Assembly: GCA_035549015.1 (NCBI GenBank) | Contig: DASZRW010000045.1 | Span: 1 to 64,000, forward strand | Source: JAFDZV01 sp035549015 | GTDB taxonomy: Bacteria > Bacteroidota > Ignavibacteria > OLB7 | DNA: 64,000 nucleotides | Direction: 5' to 3' | Shown: piece by piece, positions 16,284 through 25,543 of the stretch | Numbering within the stretch: position 1 is the stretch's first letter | How the letters are laid out: the number at the start of each line of letters is the position of its first letter | The notes under the pieces: generated by a model | What the model was told of the DNA's origin: nothing | The model's input: the letters and a program-made list of their open reading frames with translations, nothing else | Databases searched by the model: none | Translations under genes and position numbers: made by a program

Positions 16284-16425
16284 CGCAGCGGCGGGGGGGA
16301 CGAGCGATGCTGCGCCGGATGCTGCTGCGGAGTTCAACATCATCGCCCGCGTGAAGGCTCTGCAGCAACGGCCTTCCTTGCACGTCGTGTGCAGGCCTTG
16401 CCCGTTCGAGATCGGCCGGCGGCGC

Positions 16426-16480
16426 ACCTGCTGCTGCGGCGCATCTGCTACTGCGGTGGCGTATCTGCTGCTGCGATGCC
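16426..16480 (+). repeat. Short imperfect tandem repeat, about 19-base unit
   Basis: Three imperfect copies of a unit beginning CTGCTGCTGCGG and ending GCAT/GTAT lie in the gap downstream of the HPr gene. The copies differ at several positions. No gene spans them with confidence. Confidence 0.45.
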
Positions 16481-16510
16481 GGCAGCCTGTGCGCTTCGTG
16501 CAGGATCGGA

Positions 16511-16780
16511 TCAGAACTCCTCGTCGAAACCCCGTTCGAAATACTCGGCGATGTCCGCCGCTGCCACCTCCTCGTCGCTTCCCTCGAACTCCAGCATCAG
16601 TTCCGATCCCTGCTCGGCGGCGAGCGTCATCACGCCGATAATACTCTTGCCGTTGATGCGGAAGCCTTCCTTGATGATCGTGAACTCGCATCGGTATTGC
16701 GAGGCCTTCTTCACGATGGTGGCTGCCGGCCGTGTATGCAGGCCGGCCCGATTGCGGATTGTGACCGTGCGAGAGACCAT
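16511..16780 (-). CDS. ptsH: HPr-family phosphocarrier protein
   Basis: 89 residues from the ATG at 16780, the normal HPr length; the longer upstream frame is a shadow. The active-site His15 is in RAGLHTRPAA and the regulatory serine is exactly at position 46 in NGKSIIGVMTL, as in Gram-positive and many proteobacterial HPr proteins. HPr carries phosphate from PEP-dependent enzyme I to sugar permeases or acts as a regulator through HPr kinase. No enzyme I, enzyme II or HPr kinase is in the window, so a regulatory role is possible. It lies 80 bases downstream of the prenyl synthase gene on the same strand and could be cotranscribed. Confidence 0.88.
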   Translation of the reverse strand: MVSRTVTIRNRAGLHTRPAATIVKKASQYRCEFTIIKEGFRINGKSIIGVMTLAAEQGSELMLEFEGSDEEVAAADIAEYFERGFDEEF

Positions 16781-16860
16781 GGGATCGTTGAACGAGAGAG
16801 GGAGAATGATCGCGGGGCCGTGCGGGCCCGGTACGTTTGCGGGCCGCGCGGCGTACGCGG

Positions 16861-17844
16861 CTACTTGCTTCGGTTCATCAACATGTGCGCGAACCAAACA
16901 AGCATGTCGCGCGCGGGAGTGTCCGCCAGCACCCGAAGATCGCGCTTCGCTGCCTCGATTGCATCGGCAACGTCCGCTCGTGCGGCGTCCAGAATGCCGT
17001 GGCGCTCGTAAAGATCGCGCATTTCCGGAATGCGGCTCTCCGGAAGGCCCTTGTTCGCCAGCAGGGTTTCCAGCAGCTCCCGATCGGCGCCATCGTGAAC
17101 GCGTTCCAGAGCGCGCACCAGGAGATAGGTCTTCTTCCCCTCGATCACATCGCCTCCCAACTTCTTCCCGAGCTCGGCCTCCTTCGCGGTGATATCCAGC
17201 AGATCGTCCTGAATCTGAAATGCCTGGCCGATATGGCGTGCATAGGCCCGCAGCCCGGCGATCTGTTCCGCTGTGCCGTCGCCGATCCATCCGCCAACCT
17301 CGGCCGCCGTCTCAACAAGGCGCCCGGTCTTCATGCCGATCATGTGCATGTAGTCATCGAGCGTCACATCGTGCCGCAGTTCGAACTCGCGATCCAGCGA
17401 CTGCCCCTCGCACACATCGATAATCCCCTGCGTGAATGCAAGCAACACCTCCACCAGGTGCGGCGGACGCTGGGTTGCAAGGAGGGTCTTGTGCGCGAGA
17501 CCGATCATCACATCGCCAACCAGTATCGCCGTTCCCTCATCCCAGCGTGTGTGGACGGTGGCGCGCCCGCGCCGTGTTGCGGCGCTGTCCATGATGTCAT
17601 CGTGAACAAGCGTGAAGTTGTGGAGAATCTCCACGCCGACGCCGGCATCGAGCGCGGCCGGCCCGGAGCCCCCCACGGCTTCGGCCGCAAGCATCACCAG
17701 GATGGCGCGAATGCGCTTTCCCCCGCCGCTCAGCACATAGTGCGTGGGCTCGTAGAGGGAGGCCGGCTGGCTCCGGCCGATGAGGGATTGAAGGCGCTCG
17801 TCGACGAGCTGCTTGTACGAAAGGTAATGTGACTCGAAGTCCAT
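16861..17844 (-). CDS. Polyprenyl diphosphate synthase (farnesyl/geranylgeranyl type)
   Basis: 327 residues from the ATG at 17844; a longer frame upstream lacks family sequence. It is a trans-isoprenyl diphosphate synthase: GGGKRIRA near the start, the first aspartate-rich motif LVHDDIMD, and the second QIQDDLLDITA followed by GKKLGGDVIEGKKTYL. It condenses IPP with allylic diphosphates to make farnesyl or longer chains for quinones, carotenoids or lipid carriers. The chain length cannot be read with certainty. It follows the IPP isomerase gene by about 130 bases on the same strand, which supports a small isoprenoid operon. Confidence 0.9.
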   Translation of the reverse strand: MDFESHYLSYKQLVDERLQSLIGRSQPASLYEPTHYVLSGGGKRIRAILVMLAAEAVGGSGPAALDAGVGVEILHNFTLVHDDIMDSAATRRGRATVHTRWDEGTAILVGDVMIGLAHKTLLATQRPPHLVEVLLAFTQGIIDVCEGQSLDREFELRHDVTLDDYMHMIGMKTGRLVETAAEVGGWIGDGTAEQIAGLRAYARHIGQAFQIQDDLLDITAKEAELGKKLGGDVIEGKKTYLLVRALERVHDGADRELLETLLANKGLPESRIPEMRDLYERHGILDAARADVADAIEAAKRDLRVLADTPARDMLVWFAHMLMNRSK

Positions 17845-17972
17845 ACGTAGCAATGTTGTCGCGGCGCACGTGCGGCGCGTCGAGAGTGGGGAGGGAGCCG
17901 GGCATCCGATCGAAGCACGCATCGAAGCGCGAAGGGGACCCACGGCATGCCGATGCAGTCACGAAGCACCTA

Positions 17973-19055
17973 TCAGGTGCGAGCGCGGCCCAGTGGGCGA
18001 AGGGGTGCCGAACGAAGTTCCGGAATCGTTGCGGAGCCGGTCAGGAACATCATGCCGCGAAGCTGGCGTCCCCATTGTGCAAGCATCGCATGCAACGCCT
18101 GCTGGCCTTCCTCGAGCAGCGTCTTCAACAGCGGGCGTGCCGCCGCCGTCGTGTGCGCCCCCAGGGCAATGGCCACCGCGATCTCCCGTGGGCTGGTGAT
18201 TCCGCCCGATGCGATCAGCACGGCGTTTGCATTCTCGCAGAGCGGACGGGCCTCGGCAATCGCCTCCGCGGTTGGGATGCCCCAGTCCCAGAAGGTGCTC
18301 TCTGCAGCGGCGTCGCTCCGCCGCAACAACTCCACGCCGGCCCAGCTCGTTCCTCCGGCGCCGGCCACGTCGATGATGCGCACGCCGGCATCGAGCAGGC
18401 GGGCAACGCTCCGCGCCGAGAGTCCCGCACCAACCTCTTTCGCGATCAGCGGGATCTCCAGCGAGCGCGCAAGCGATTCGATGCCGCGCAGCACCCCGCG
18501 AAACCGCGGCGTCCCCTCCGGCTGCATCAGTTCCTGGAGCGGATTCAGGTGGATGGCGAACGCATCCGCTCCCACCATCTCCGCCAATCGTCGCACCGCA
18601 TCCACATCCACGCTCCGCGCAATCTCCGCCGCCCCCAGGTTGCCGAACAGCGGTATCGTCGGTCCGGCCCGGCGTGCGGCCCTGAAGCTCTCCACATACT
18701 CGGCGCTCGCCAGCGTCTGGCGCTGCGAGCCCACCCCCATTGGAATCCGGAGCGTCTCGCACACCTCACCCAGTTCACGATTGATCCGCTCCGCCTCGGC
18801 ATAGCCGCCGGTCATGGAGCCGACGATGAGGGGCATGCTGCATTCCTTGCCGAGGAAGGAGACGGAGGTGGAGACGTCCTCCAGATCCAGCTCCGGCAGC
18901 GCGTTGTGTTCCAGTTCGAACTGCTCCAGGCCGGTTGTCTTCGCACGAAACGCCACGTCTTCGCGGACACAGAGTTCCACGTGATCGCGTTTTCTACTGG
19001 AGGTCTTCCCCGCAGGCTCCGGGTCCTGCCGGGTGTCATCGGCCTGGTTGGTCAT
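17973..19055 (-). CDS. fni: Type 2 isopentenyl-diphosphate delta-isomerase (FMN-dependent)
   Basis: A 360-residue TIM-barrel enzyme interconverting IPP and DMAPP with FMN and NADPH. Family motifs are in order: RKRDHVELC near the N-terminus, SMTGGYAEAERIN, MGVGSQRQ, the substrate motif HLNPLQELMQPEG, KEVGAGLS, GAGGTSWAGVE and the FMN phosphate loop IASGGITSPREIA. It supplies DMAPP to the adjacent prenyl synthase. The start is the only ATG giving the usual N-terminal lead. It is divergent from the PD40 lipoprotein. Confidence 0.94.
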   Translation of the reverse strand: MTNQADDTRQDPEPAGKTSSRKRDHVELCVREDVAFRAKTTGLEQFELEHNALPELDLEDVSTSVSFLGKECSMPLIVGSMTGGYAEAERINRELGEVCETLRIPMGVGSQRQTLASAEYVESFRAARRAGPTIPLFGNLGAAEIARSVDVDAVRRLAEMVGADAFAIHLNPLQELMQPEGTPRFRGVLRGIESLARSLEIPLIAKEVGAGLSARSVARLLDAGVRIIDVAGAGGTSWAGVELLRRSDAAAESTFWDWGIPTAEAIAEARPLCENANAVLIASGGITSPREIAVAIALGAHTTAAARPLLKTLLEEGQQALHAMLAQWGRQLRGMMFLTGSATIPELRSAPLRPLGRART

Positions 19056-19504
19056 GATATCGTGTGCAATGAGGGGGCAAGATACTTCCGCGTCGGGAAA
19101 CAGGATCGTTACGATGCGTGGTCAACGATCGCGTCTGCGGCTCCCGGCAGCCGGAGTGCGGGCGGGGAACGCCTGCAGTACGAGGCAGTGCCCGAATCCG
19201 GTTTGCCGGACGCCGGAGGCACCTGCATCGGGCGCAACGGTGCTACGCTTCGCGTGTACGGACCGCATGATCGAAGCCGTGGTTCGCGGGCGCATGCGCT
19301 GTGCGGTCCGGGCATGCGCGGGAGGTGCCGTAGAGGCCGCATTGCAGCGGAAATGTGGAGTTCGTGTTATATCTTCATCGGGCATGCCCGGTCCCCGGCG
19401 CCGGGTGTTGTTCCGTTTCGGCTTCGAGATAGCGCGGCATCAATCGGTCCGTGCCGTGCACCGTGCCAACCGAGTTATTCAACAACAGCGAGAGATCTAC
19501 GATC
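19056..19504. other. Divergent promoter region between fni and the PD40 lipoprotein
   Basis: 449 bases without a credible gene. On the plus strand TATATC at 19368-19373 follows a TTG at 19342 by 23 bases, a weak match to the -33/-7 pattern. On the minus strand TATCTTGC (19077-19084) lies 22 bases upstream of fni and could be its -7 box. Neither is certain. Confidence 0.3.
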
Positions 19505-20569
19505 ATGATTCCACACATGTTCCGAACGGTATTCACGGCCGCTGTGTTCGCCCTGGTTGCGATCGGCTGCAGCGACAAGACGGTTACCGGGCCGGCTCCG
19601 TTTCAGGGGACCGAAATGATTCTCGTCTCCGTGGAGGATTCCGTCAACGACGTCTTCGCCGATCGGGTGCAACGCCTGGACCCCCTTGGTTCCAGCACCT
19701 ACAAGACCACGTATCTGCTGGACAGCATGCGTCTCTACACCTCGCCTCGCGCCGGAAAGATGGCGTTCCTGATAGACAAGCAGCTTGCCGATATCTACAA
19801 GATCATCGTCACCAACATGGACGGATCCAACCCGGTGACGGTGGCAAGCGCCTCCACGCTCGCCAAGGCGATCTCCTATCCAACGCTTTCGCCCGATGCC
19901 AGGTACGTGGTGTATGCCACCAACGACAAGCAGCTCATGCGCGTGAACATCGATGGGACGAACCCTCAGAGTCTCGCGACCGACGCTGCATACGAGGGAA
20001 TTGCCGCCTTCAGCCCGGACGGCGGCCGCGTGGCCTATTACGGTGAGGATGAGAACCTGCACATCGTCAACATCGACGGCAGCAACAGACGGCAGCTTGC
20101 GGCCAATGTCCAGAATGACCTCAGCGGCCATTCGAGCGTTGAGTTCTCGCCGGACGGCAAGAACATCGTCTACGTGGGGAGAAGTACCAAGGGGGCCGTG
20201 GATATCTACGTTGTCAATGCGGACGGCGATCCGAAGCCCCGCCAGCTTACGAACGACGATGGCGGTGACTCCGATCCAACCTGGTCACCCGACGGAACGC
20301 GGATCGCCTGGAGTGCCTATCCGGGAGATATCTGGGTGATGAACGCCGATGGAACCGGTGCGAAGGACATCACGACCAATCTCTCCAACCGGGATGACTC
20401 GCCGAGCTGGGGTCCGGACGGCCAGCATCTGATCTTCACGGACACCTACGTCAACCTCCAGCAGGGATACGCCGCGGATGTCGGCACGCTGCGTGAATAC
20501 GACTTCGGCACCAATGAGTCGCGCTCGATCGCCTTCAAGGTGTATCGCGGCTTCTGGGGGAAGTTCTGA
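19505..20569 (+). CDS. PD40/TolB-like beta-propeller lipoprotein
   Basis: 354 residues from the ATG at 19505, chosen because it begins the lipoprotein signal ending ALVAIGC. The body holds WD40-like PD40 repeats: SPDARYVVYATNDKQ, SPDGGRVAYYGEDEN, SPDGKNIVYVGRS, SPDGTRIAWSAY and a last GPDGQHLIFTD, each followed by a VNxDG or MNADG strand, as in TolB C-terminal propellers. About six blades are visible. It probably sits in the envelope and binds a protein or glycan. It is not next to tolQRA/pal, so a Tol role is not supported. Confidence 0.85.
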   Translation: MIPHMFRTVFTAAVFALVAIGCSDKTVTGPAPFQGTEMILVSVEDSVNDVFADRVQRLDPLGSSTYKTTYLLDSMRLYTSPRAGKMAFLIDKQLADIYKIIVTNMDGSNPVTVASASTLAKAISYPTLSPDARYVVYATNDKQLMRVNIDGTNPQSLATDAAYEGIAAFSPDGGRVAYYGEDENLHIVNIDGSNRRQLAANVQNDLSGHSSVEFSPDGKNIVYVGRSTKGAVDIYVVNADGDPKPRQLTNDDGGDSDPTWSPDGTRIAWSAYPGDIWVMNADGTGAKDITTNLSNRDDSPSWGPDGQHLIFTDTYVNLQQGYAADVGTLREYDFGTNESRSIAFKVYRGFWGKF

Positions 20570-20755
20570 TGATGGATGCCTGAGGGTCCGCGCCGTCTCG
20601 GAACGCTTCGAGGAGGGGCCGGGAGTGCGGGCTCCTATTCGAGCAGGGCTTCCCGTACGGCATCGGCGCCTCGCCGTGATTGCCGCGGGGCGATCCTCCG
20701 AAGGTGATCGCAGCCGGGGCTCAGGAAAGGACGATCACGGAAGGACGAATAACGC

Positions 20756-20787
20756 GAAGGCCATCCCGGGCAATCGGGATGGCCTTC
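20756..20787. terminator. Bidirectional stem-loop terminator
   Basis: GAAGGCCATCCCG (20756-20768) pairs perfectly with CGGGATGGCCTTC (20775-20787) around a 6-base loop. It lies between two convergent genes, and T-rich bases follow on both sides. Confidence 0.75.
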
Positions 20788-20837
20788 GTTGTAACTGTGC
20801 GGCGCAATGGCGCGGCCTGCACGTGGGTAGAATCGAA

Positions 20838-22019
20838 TCAGATATCGATGCGGGGAGCCGGGCCGCCGAAGGCGCCTGCCGGCGGCATCGGGGCATTGCC
20901 CAGGGGGACGCGGTGCATCATCATCGGTCCGTGCGGCGCCATGGAGCCGAGCCGCGGGTTGCCGATCGGGCCCTGGTGATCCTCCGAAGGAGCCTGGGGC
21001 GCATCATTCTCTTCCATGTTCTCCACACCCTCGTCTCCGTTGGAGAACTCCATGAACATCTGAAGCGGGCCCTGCATCTTGTCGAGCATCATGAAGGGGA
21101 CGTTCCCATCCTGCGGCATCATCTCATCGAGGTTCATCCCGCTTCCTTCCTTCTTCTCCGGAAGCTTGACGGTGATGGTCCGTTCCTGCTTGTCGCGCAT
21201 CACCTTCAACTGAAGGTCGCCGGCTCCCTTTCCGGAGAGCGCCTTCATCACGTCGCCCGGATTGGAGACCTTTGCGCCATCCACCGAAGTGATGATGTCA
21301 CCCGCCTGCAGTCCTGCATCGGCGGCCGGAGACTTCTCGCGGACATCGCCTACCAGGGCACCGGTCTGGTCCTGGGCAAGGCCGAAATACTTTGCGAGCT
21401 GCGGCGAGATGTTCTGCAGCATGGCTCCCATCCGGCCGTTGTTATTGTTGATGATGACGTGCATCTCCTTCATCCCCTTCGGCAGGTTCTCCATGAAGTG
21501 CTCGTCCAATCCCTTCGGGAACGCGCCCCCCTGCATGAGCTTGCAGGTGGAATCGCCGAGCATCTTGAAGACGGTGGCCATAGGCGACTTCTGCTCCGCG
21601 AGCTTCACATCCACTTCGGAGCGGGCGCCGGAGCGGAGATAGCCGATGCGAACCGAGCGTCCGGACGGAGTCTCGGCCACGAGCCGTCGCAACTGCATGG
21701 CGCTCTCCACGCGCGTGCCGTTCCACGAAACGATGACGTCGTTCTTCTGAAGGCCGGCGCTCTTGGCAGGAGTGTTGTCGATCACATCATCCAGCACCGC
21801 ACCATAGGGTTCGCTCAACCCGAGATCCTTGGCCTTCTGTTCGGTTACCTCGGAGGGTGCAACGCCCAGATATCCGCCGCCGCCAAGCAGGCTTTCAAAG
21901 CGGCGGATCTCGATGCGCTGTCCGTTGTGCGGATCGCTCGGGGTAACCGTTGTCTGTTGTGCGGTTGCCGTGCCGGCAATCACGAGCCCGGCCAGCATTG
22001 GAAACAGGAGTTGTTTCAT
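20838..22019 (-). CDS. Secreted double-PDZ-domain protein without protease domain
   Basis: 393 residues from the ATG at 22019, which begins a signal peptide ending TATAQ; an ATG two codons earlier (22025) is equally near the GAGG ribosome site. PDZ1 spans about 50-140 (YLGVAPSEV, AKSAGLQKNDVIVSWNG) and PDZ2 about 198-287 (GALVGDVREKSPAADAGL, AGDIITSVDG). The trypsin-like domain of DegP/HtrA is missing. A methionine/proline/glycine-rich tail (MAPHGPMMMHRVPLG) follows. It is likely a periplasmic scaffold or chaperone-like factor binding C-terminal peptides. Confidence 0.85.
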   Translation of the reverse strand: MKQLLFPMLAGLVIAGTATAQQTTVTPSDPHNGQRIEIRRFESLLGGGGYLGVAPSEVTEQKAKDLGLSEPYGAVLDDVIDNTPAKSAGLQKNDVIVSWNGTRVESAMQLRRLVAETPSGRSVRIGYLRSGARSEVDVKLAEQKSPMATVFKMLGDSTCKLMQGGAFPKGLDEHFMENLPKGMKEMHVIINNNNGRMGAMLQNISPQLAKYFGLAQDQTGALVGDVREKSPAADAGLQAGDIITSVDGAKVSNPGDVMKALSGKGAGDLQLKVMRDKQERTITVKLPEKKEGSGMNLDEMMPQDGNVPFMMLDKMQGPLQMFMEFSNGDEGVENMEENDAPQAPSEDHQGPIGNPRLGSMAPHGPMMMHRVPLGNAPMPPAGAFGGPAPRIDI

Positions 22020-22148
22020 AGTCATCCTCTTGACATCGTTTATTCGTTCTGCGGAATTGTGAAGCCTCTTCAACGGAGCGGGAGCGCCCGGCGGGCACCT
22101 TCCTCTCCCGATGCCAACCCTGCCGCAGCCGGGGAACTGCGCTGGCGA

Positions 22149-24233
22149 TCAACGGACCACGATCACTCTCCCCAGCCCCCCATTGTTCCACCACAGGAAG
22201 TACTCGCCCGAAGGGAGAGAGGGGAGGAGGATCGTCTGCGAGGCGTTGCCTTCGCGCAGTTCCTGCCGCATGATCCGGCGGCCCAGCGGGTCGGTCATCC
22301 ATAGTGACGCACCGCCCGCGGGGATGTTCCCCGAAATTCTGATGGTCCGCTCGCCGCCGGCCAGCACCGTTGGAGCGATGGCGATTCCCGTTTCGACGGC
22401 CGGATCGGTCCGCACCGCGGACGGCGCCGTGTACGTCGAGCGATAGGCAAGCAGGCCGCCGGCCGCGGTTCCAACAACGATGTAGGTCCCTTCCGGCAGG
22501 GCCAGCGCAGCAGGGATCGCACTGCGATCCGTTGCCACGTCCGGATAGGCAGTGGTATCCCGTACGAATGCACTTCCGGACCGCAGGTAGACGCGAAGAA
22601 CGGCGTCGATGGCATCCGGGCGCGTGCGGCCGGCAACGACGGCATCGGGCCGTCCGTCGCCGTTCAGGTCGATGAAGGTTACGGCGGAATTCCATCCGAT
22701 GTCCAGGGAGTCGAACGGTGCCGGGGGGACCTTCCGCTCGAACTGCGGCGCCGTTGCGGTGCCGGTGTTCTCGAAGTAGATGAAGCGGCCGCTGCCGGCA
22801 CCCACGAGCAGATCGAGATCGCCGTCGCCGTCCAGATCAACCAGGCACGGCGCCGAGTACTGATTGACGTGAAAGGTGTCCAACTGCCACGGTGCATTTA
22901 CAAGCATGTTCCCCTGGAAATGGAACAGCCGCACGCGACCGTCGTTGGCATCCCCCACAAGGATCTCGGCTTTGCCGTCGCCATCCAGATCGCCCGCGGT
23001 CGGCACGGACTGGAACAGCCCGGCCTGCGTGGCATAGCGGCCAAGCTCGTGCCAGGTTGTTGTGCTGCCGGCCGTCGAGAAGCTGTAGTACAGCAGCGAT
23101 CCGTCGCTGGAGCCAACCAGCAGGCCGTCGTGCGATGCGTCGTGGATCGTGGCTGGCGCCGCGTAGGTGCCGAGATCGATCTCACTCGTCAGATCAACCT
23201 CGCGCCTGCGCATGACGATCTGCCCGGACCCGCCCGGGGCCACGTTCTCATAGTAGATGATCGGCTGTTCGGTGGAGAGGGGGTAGAGCGAGGAGATAAG
23301 CACGTCGGGGTCGCCGTCGCCGTCCAGATCGCCGGTGACCGGCTGGTTGAATCCGGCGCTCTGAACATCGTCGCCATTCGGACGGAAGGCGGTGTCCAGA
23401 TGGTCCATGCTGAAGCGGGCGTTGGTGCGGGTGCCGTCGTTGGTGAACAACAGGAGCTTCGTTGTGAAGAAGTCGCCGAAGAGAATGTCCAGATCGCCGT
23501 CGCGATCGAGATCGGCGAAGTCCAGAACGCTGGCACCATGGCGGTTGGGCGCGCGGCCGTCCCCCTTCTCATGCGTCGCGCCGGCGGAGATCACCAGGAT
23601 GCTTCCGTAGTGCGCCGTGATGAATGTGAACCGCGGCTGCGTTGCGGTGCCGATGTTCTCGTAGTAGGTGATCGATCCGTCCGTGTTGCCGCTGAACAGA
23701 TCCAGATCGCCGTCTCCGTCGATATCCACGAACGAGGGAACCGTTTCCTGCTGTGTGTAGATGATCGTGTCGCCGCGCTTGAGCGTATCGGGGATCGCGG
23801 CGAAGCGAGGAGCCGCCGCCGAGCCGACATTCCTGTACTCCAGAAGCTGCGATGTTTCGCCGGAGGTGAAGAGGTCCAGATCGCCGTCGCCGTCGAGGTC
23901 GGCGAGACGGAACCAGCTTCGCATCGAGACGCTGTCGAAGGCGGTCCAGAACTCCCGTTTGAAATGCATCGAGCCCGTGTTACGGTACAGCCGAAGCCTG
24001 TTGTCCGGATTCAATGTCAGCAGATCCAGATCGCCGTCGGCATCGATGTCGCGCAGGCCGATTCGCGGCTGCACCAGTCCGCCGGAAAAGGGATTGGCAT
24101 ACGTCTCGCCGCTGCTCCGCACCACGGTGAACGGTGCCAGCTCCTGTACGAACGGCTGCGCCGTTGCGGTCCGGTGAACGGACACGGCACAGAGAAGCGT
24201 GCAGGCAACCAGGAGAGCGGTTCTAGCGTTCAA
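22149..24233 (-). CDS. T9SS-exported VCBS/FG-GAP repeat protein
   Basis: 694 residues with a signal peptide ending TATAQ. At least seven FG-GAP/VCBS units run from about 55 to 580, each with an EF-hand-like calcium loop of the form DxDxDGDxDL (DIDADGDLDLL, DLDGDGDLDLF, DLDRDGDLDIL, DLNGDGRPDAV) followed by YYENxG or YRNVG strands. The C-terminus is a Por sorting domain (LPSGEYFLWW). It should fold as a calcium-stabilised beta-propeller at the cell surface, perhaps for adhesion. Its start overlaps the end of the upstream lipoprotein gene by 11 bases, so the two are likely coupled. Confidence 0.88.
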   Translation of the reverse strand: MNARTALLVACTLLCAVSVHRTATAQPFVQELAPFTVVRSSGETYANPFSGGLVQPRIGLRDIDADGDLDLLTLNPDNRLRLYRNTGSMHFKREFWTAFDSVSMRSWFRLADLDGDGDLDLFTSGETSQLLEYRNVGSAAAPRFAAIPDTLKRGDTIIYTQQETVPSFVDIDGDGDLDLFSGNTDGSITYYENIGTATQPRFTFITAHYGSILVISAGATHEKGDGRAPNRHGASVLDFADLDRDGDLDILFGDFFTTKLLLFTNDGTRTNARFSMDHLDTAFRPNGDDVQSAGFNQPVTGDLDGDGDPDVLISSLYPLSTEQPIIYYENVAPGGSGQIVMRRREVDLTSEIDLGTYAAPATIHDASHDGLLVGSSDGSLLYYSFSTAGSTTTWHELGRYATQAGLFQSVPTAGDLDGDGKAEILVGDANDGRVRLFHFQGNMLVNAPWQLDTFHVNQYSAPCLVDLDGDGDLDLLVGAGSGRFIYFENTGTATAPQFERKVPPAPFDSLDIGWNSAVTFIDLNGDGRPDAVVAGRTRPDAIDAVLRVYLRSGSAFVRDTTAYPDVATDRSAIPAALALPEGTYIVVGTAAGGLLAYRSTYTAPSAVRTDPAVETGIAIAPTVLAGGERTIRISGNIPAGGASLWMTDPLGRRIMRQELREGNASQTILLPSLPSGEYFLWWNNGGLGRVIVVR

Positions 24234-25236
24234 TCGTGATCTCCATCGATGGGCTCGTGGTTGCGATCGGCAGCAGGATCAGCGTTCGCGCCGCCGCTCC
24301 AGCCGCAATCGTATTCAACGAATAGAGCGGGATGAACGGATGTGAAAGCTCCACGCTGTCCGGCTCCACGGAGACCACGATGCCGTAGGTGCCATCGTTC
24401 AATACCCGTCGCAGCGCTCCGGTGAAGTCCTCTCCGGGGCGGCCGTACGCGCGCTCCGGATGCGACCCGGCCCCGGGACCCGGGCCGTCGGCGTCGGGAC
24501 CGGTGAGCGTGCGGAATCGTCCCATCTTCACATACTCGGGGCTTCCCGATCCTGCATTGCGAACAAGCCATGTCTGATAGGTCCAGCCCGGGTTGTCCGG
24601 ATTGAGAGGCTGCGGCGCGAGGGCAAGGCCGCTGAGCGTATCGATGCCGCCGCCGCTTCGATTCCTGAACGTCACGAACCAGATTCCGGAGACGCTGTCC
24701 GGCGGGTCGTCGCTGGTCGGCGCCTGCAGCAGGCACCACGAGCTGGAATCCACGGCAAGCTTCGGGCCGAACGCGGCGCTGTCGTTCGGCTTCAGGACCG
24801 CGTCCAGCTGGCTCCCGGTGCCGGTGAAGAGCCCGGCCAGCACCCGTCGCTGCGGCGTTCCCAGCCCCTGGTTCTCATGCTCGAGCGTGACGAGCGCATC
24901 GGAAATGAGATCGGCCTGAAACCCTTCGGGGATGATGAACTGCGCCGGATTCCCCTGCAGATCCACCGCATGCCCCGAAGCGTCCACGCGGAAGGAACCC
25001 GCCGCGACGTAATCACGATCACCGTCATCGAAGTGTTTGTCCTTCGGGGACGTGCCTGCCTTCGGATAGCTGAACCAGAATTCGTAATAGAGATCCCCTT
25101 CCAGCATCGGGAAATTGTTGATGCTGGCGTTTACCGGCTTCTCCGGGGCCAGCGGATCGTTCGTGCAGCCGGTGATCGCCAGTGCGAGTGCGAGCAAGCA
25201 GACAAGGGTAATCGGGATGAGCGGTCTGTTCAGCAT
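24223..25236 (-). CDS. Lipoprotein of unknown function
   Basis: A 337-residue protein with a lipoprotein signal (LALAITGC, Cys about residue 24). I do not recognise a domain. It is beta-rich: a stretch beginning YYEFWFSYP and DYVAAGSFRVDASG, then a central block (SGIWFVTFRN, WTYQTWLV), and a C-terminal strand pattern (DGTYGIVVSVEPDSVEL) that resembles an anti-sigma or Ig-type tail. Its gene overlaps the VCBS protein gene by 11 bases and comes first, so it may anchor or assist that secreted propeller. Confidence 0.75.
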   Translation of the reverse strand: MLNRPLIPITLVCLLALALAITGCTNDPLAPEKPVNASINNFPMLEGDLYYEFWFSYPKAGTSPKDKHFDDGDRDYVAAGSFRVDASGHAVDLQGNPAQFIIPEGFQADLISDALVTLEHENQGLGTPQRRVLAGLFTGTGSQLDAVLKPNDSAAFGPKLAVDSSSWCLLQAPTSDDPPDSVSGIWFVTFRNRSGGGIDTLSGLALAPQPLNPDNPGWTYQTWLVRNAGSGSPEYVKMGRFRTLTGPDADGPGPGAGSHPERAYGRPGEDFTGALRRVLNDGTYGIVVSVEPDSVELSHPFIPLYSLNTIAAGAAARTLILLPIATTSPSMEITIER

Positions 25237-25484
25237 GCGGACATGAGTGTTTGTTGATCCGGCAGTTCATCGCTCGCGAACGTTGCTCCGCGCGCAGCGG
25301 GAGGGAGCGCGCGAATCGGATCCCGGGAGCGCTGCGGGTTCCTGTTGTGCGCAGGCCCGGAGAGACAACGTGCCGTATCGTCCAAGAATACAGCGGAAGA
25401 GCGGGCCGGGCAATCCAAATGGTTGCCGGCCGGTTGCCGGCAATTGGTCCGTGGCCTCTTCTGCCGGTTGCCGGTTTCAAACAC

Positions 25485-25519
25485 AACGCCCGTCCGGGCG
25501 CGGGGCCGGGACGGGCGTT
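25485..25519. terminator. Stem-loop terminator downstream of the metzincin gene
   Basis: AACGCCCGTCC (25485-25495) pairs perfectly with GGACGGGCGTT (25509-25519) around a 13-base GC-rich loop. On the minus strand it follows the protease stop by about 25 bases. Confidence 0.65.
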
Positions 25520-25543
25520 GAACGTTGAACACAGCCGATGATG

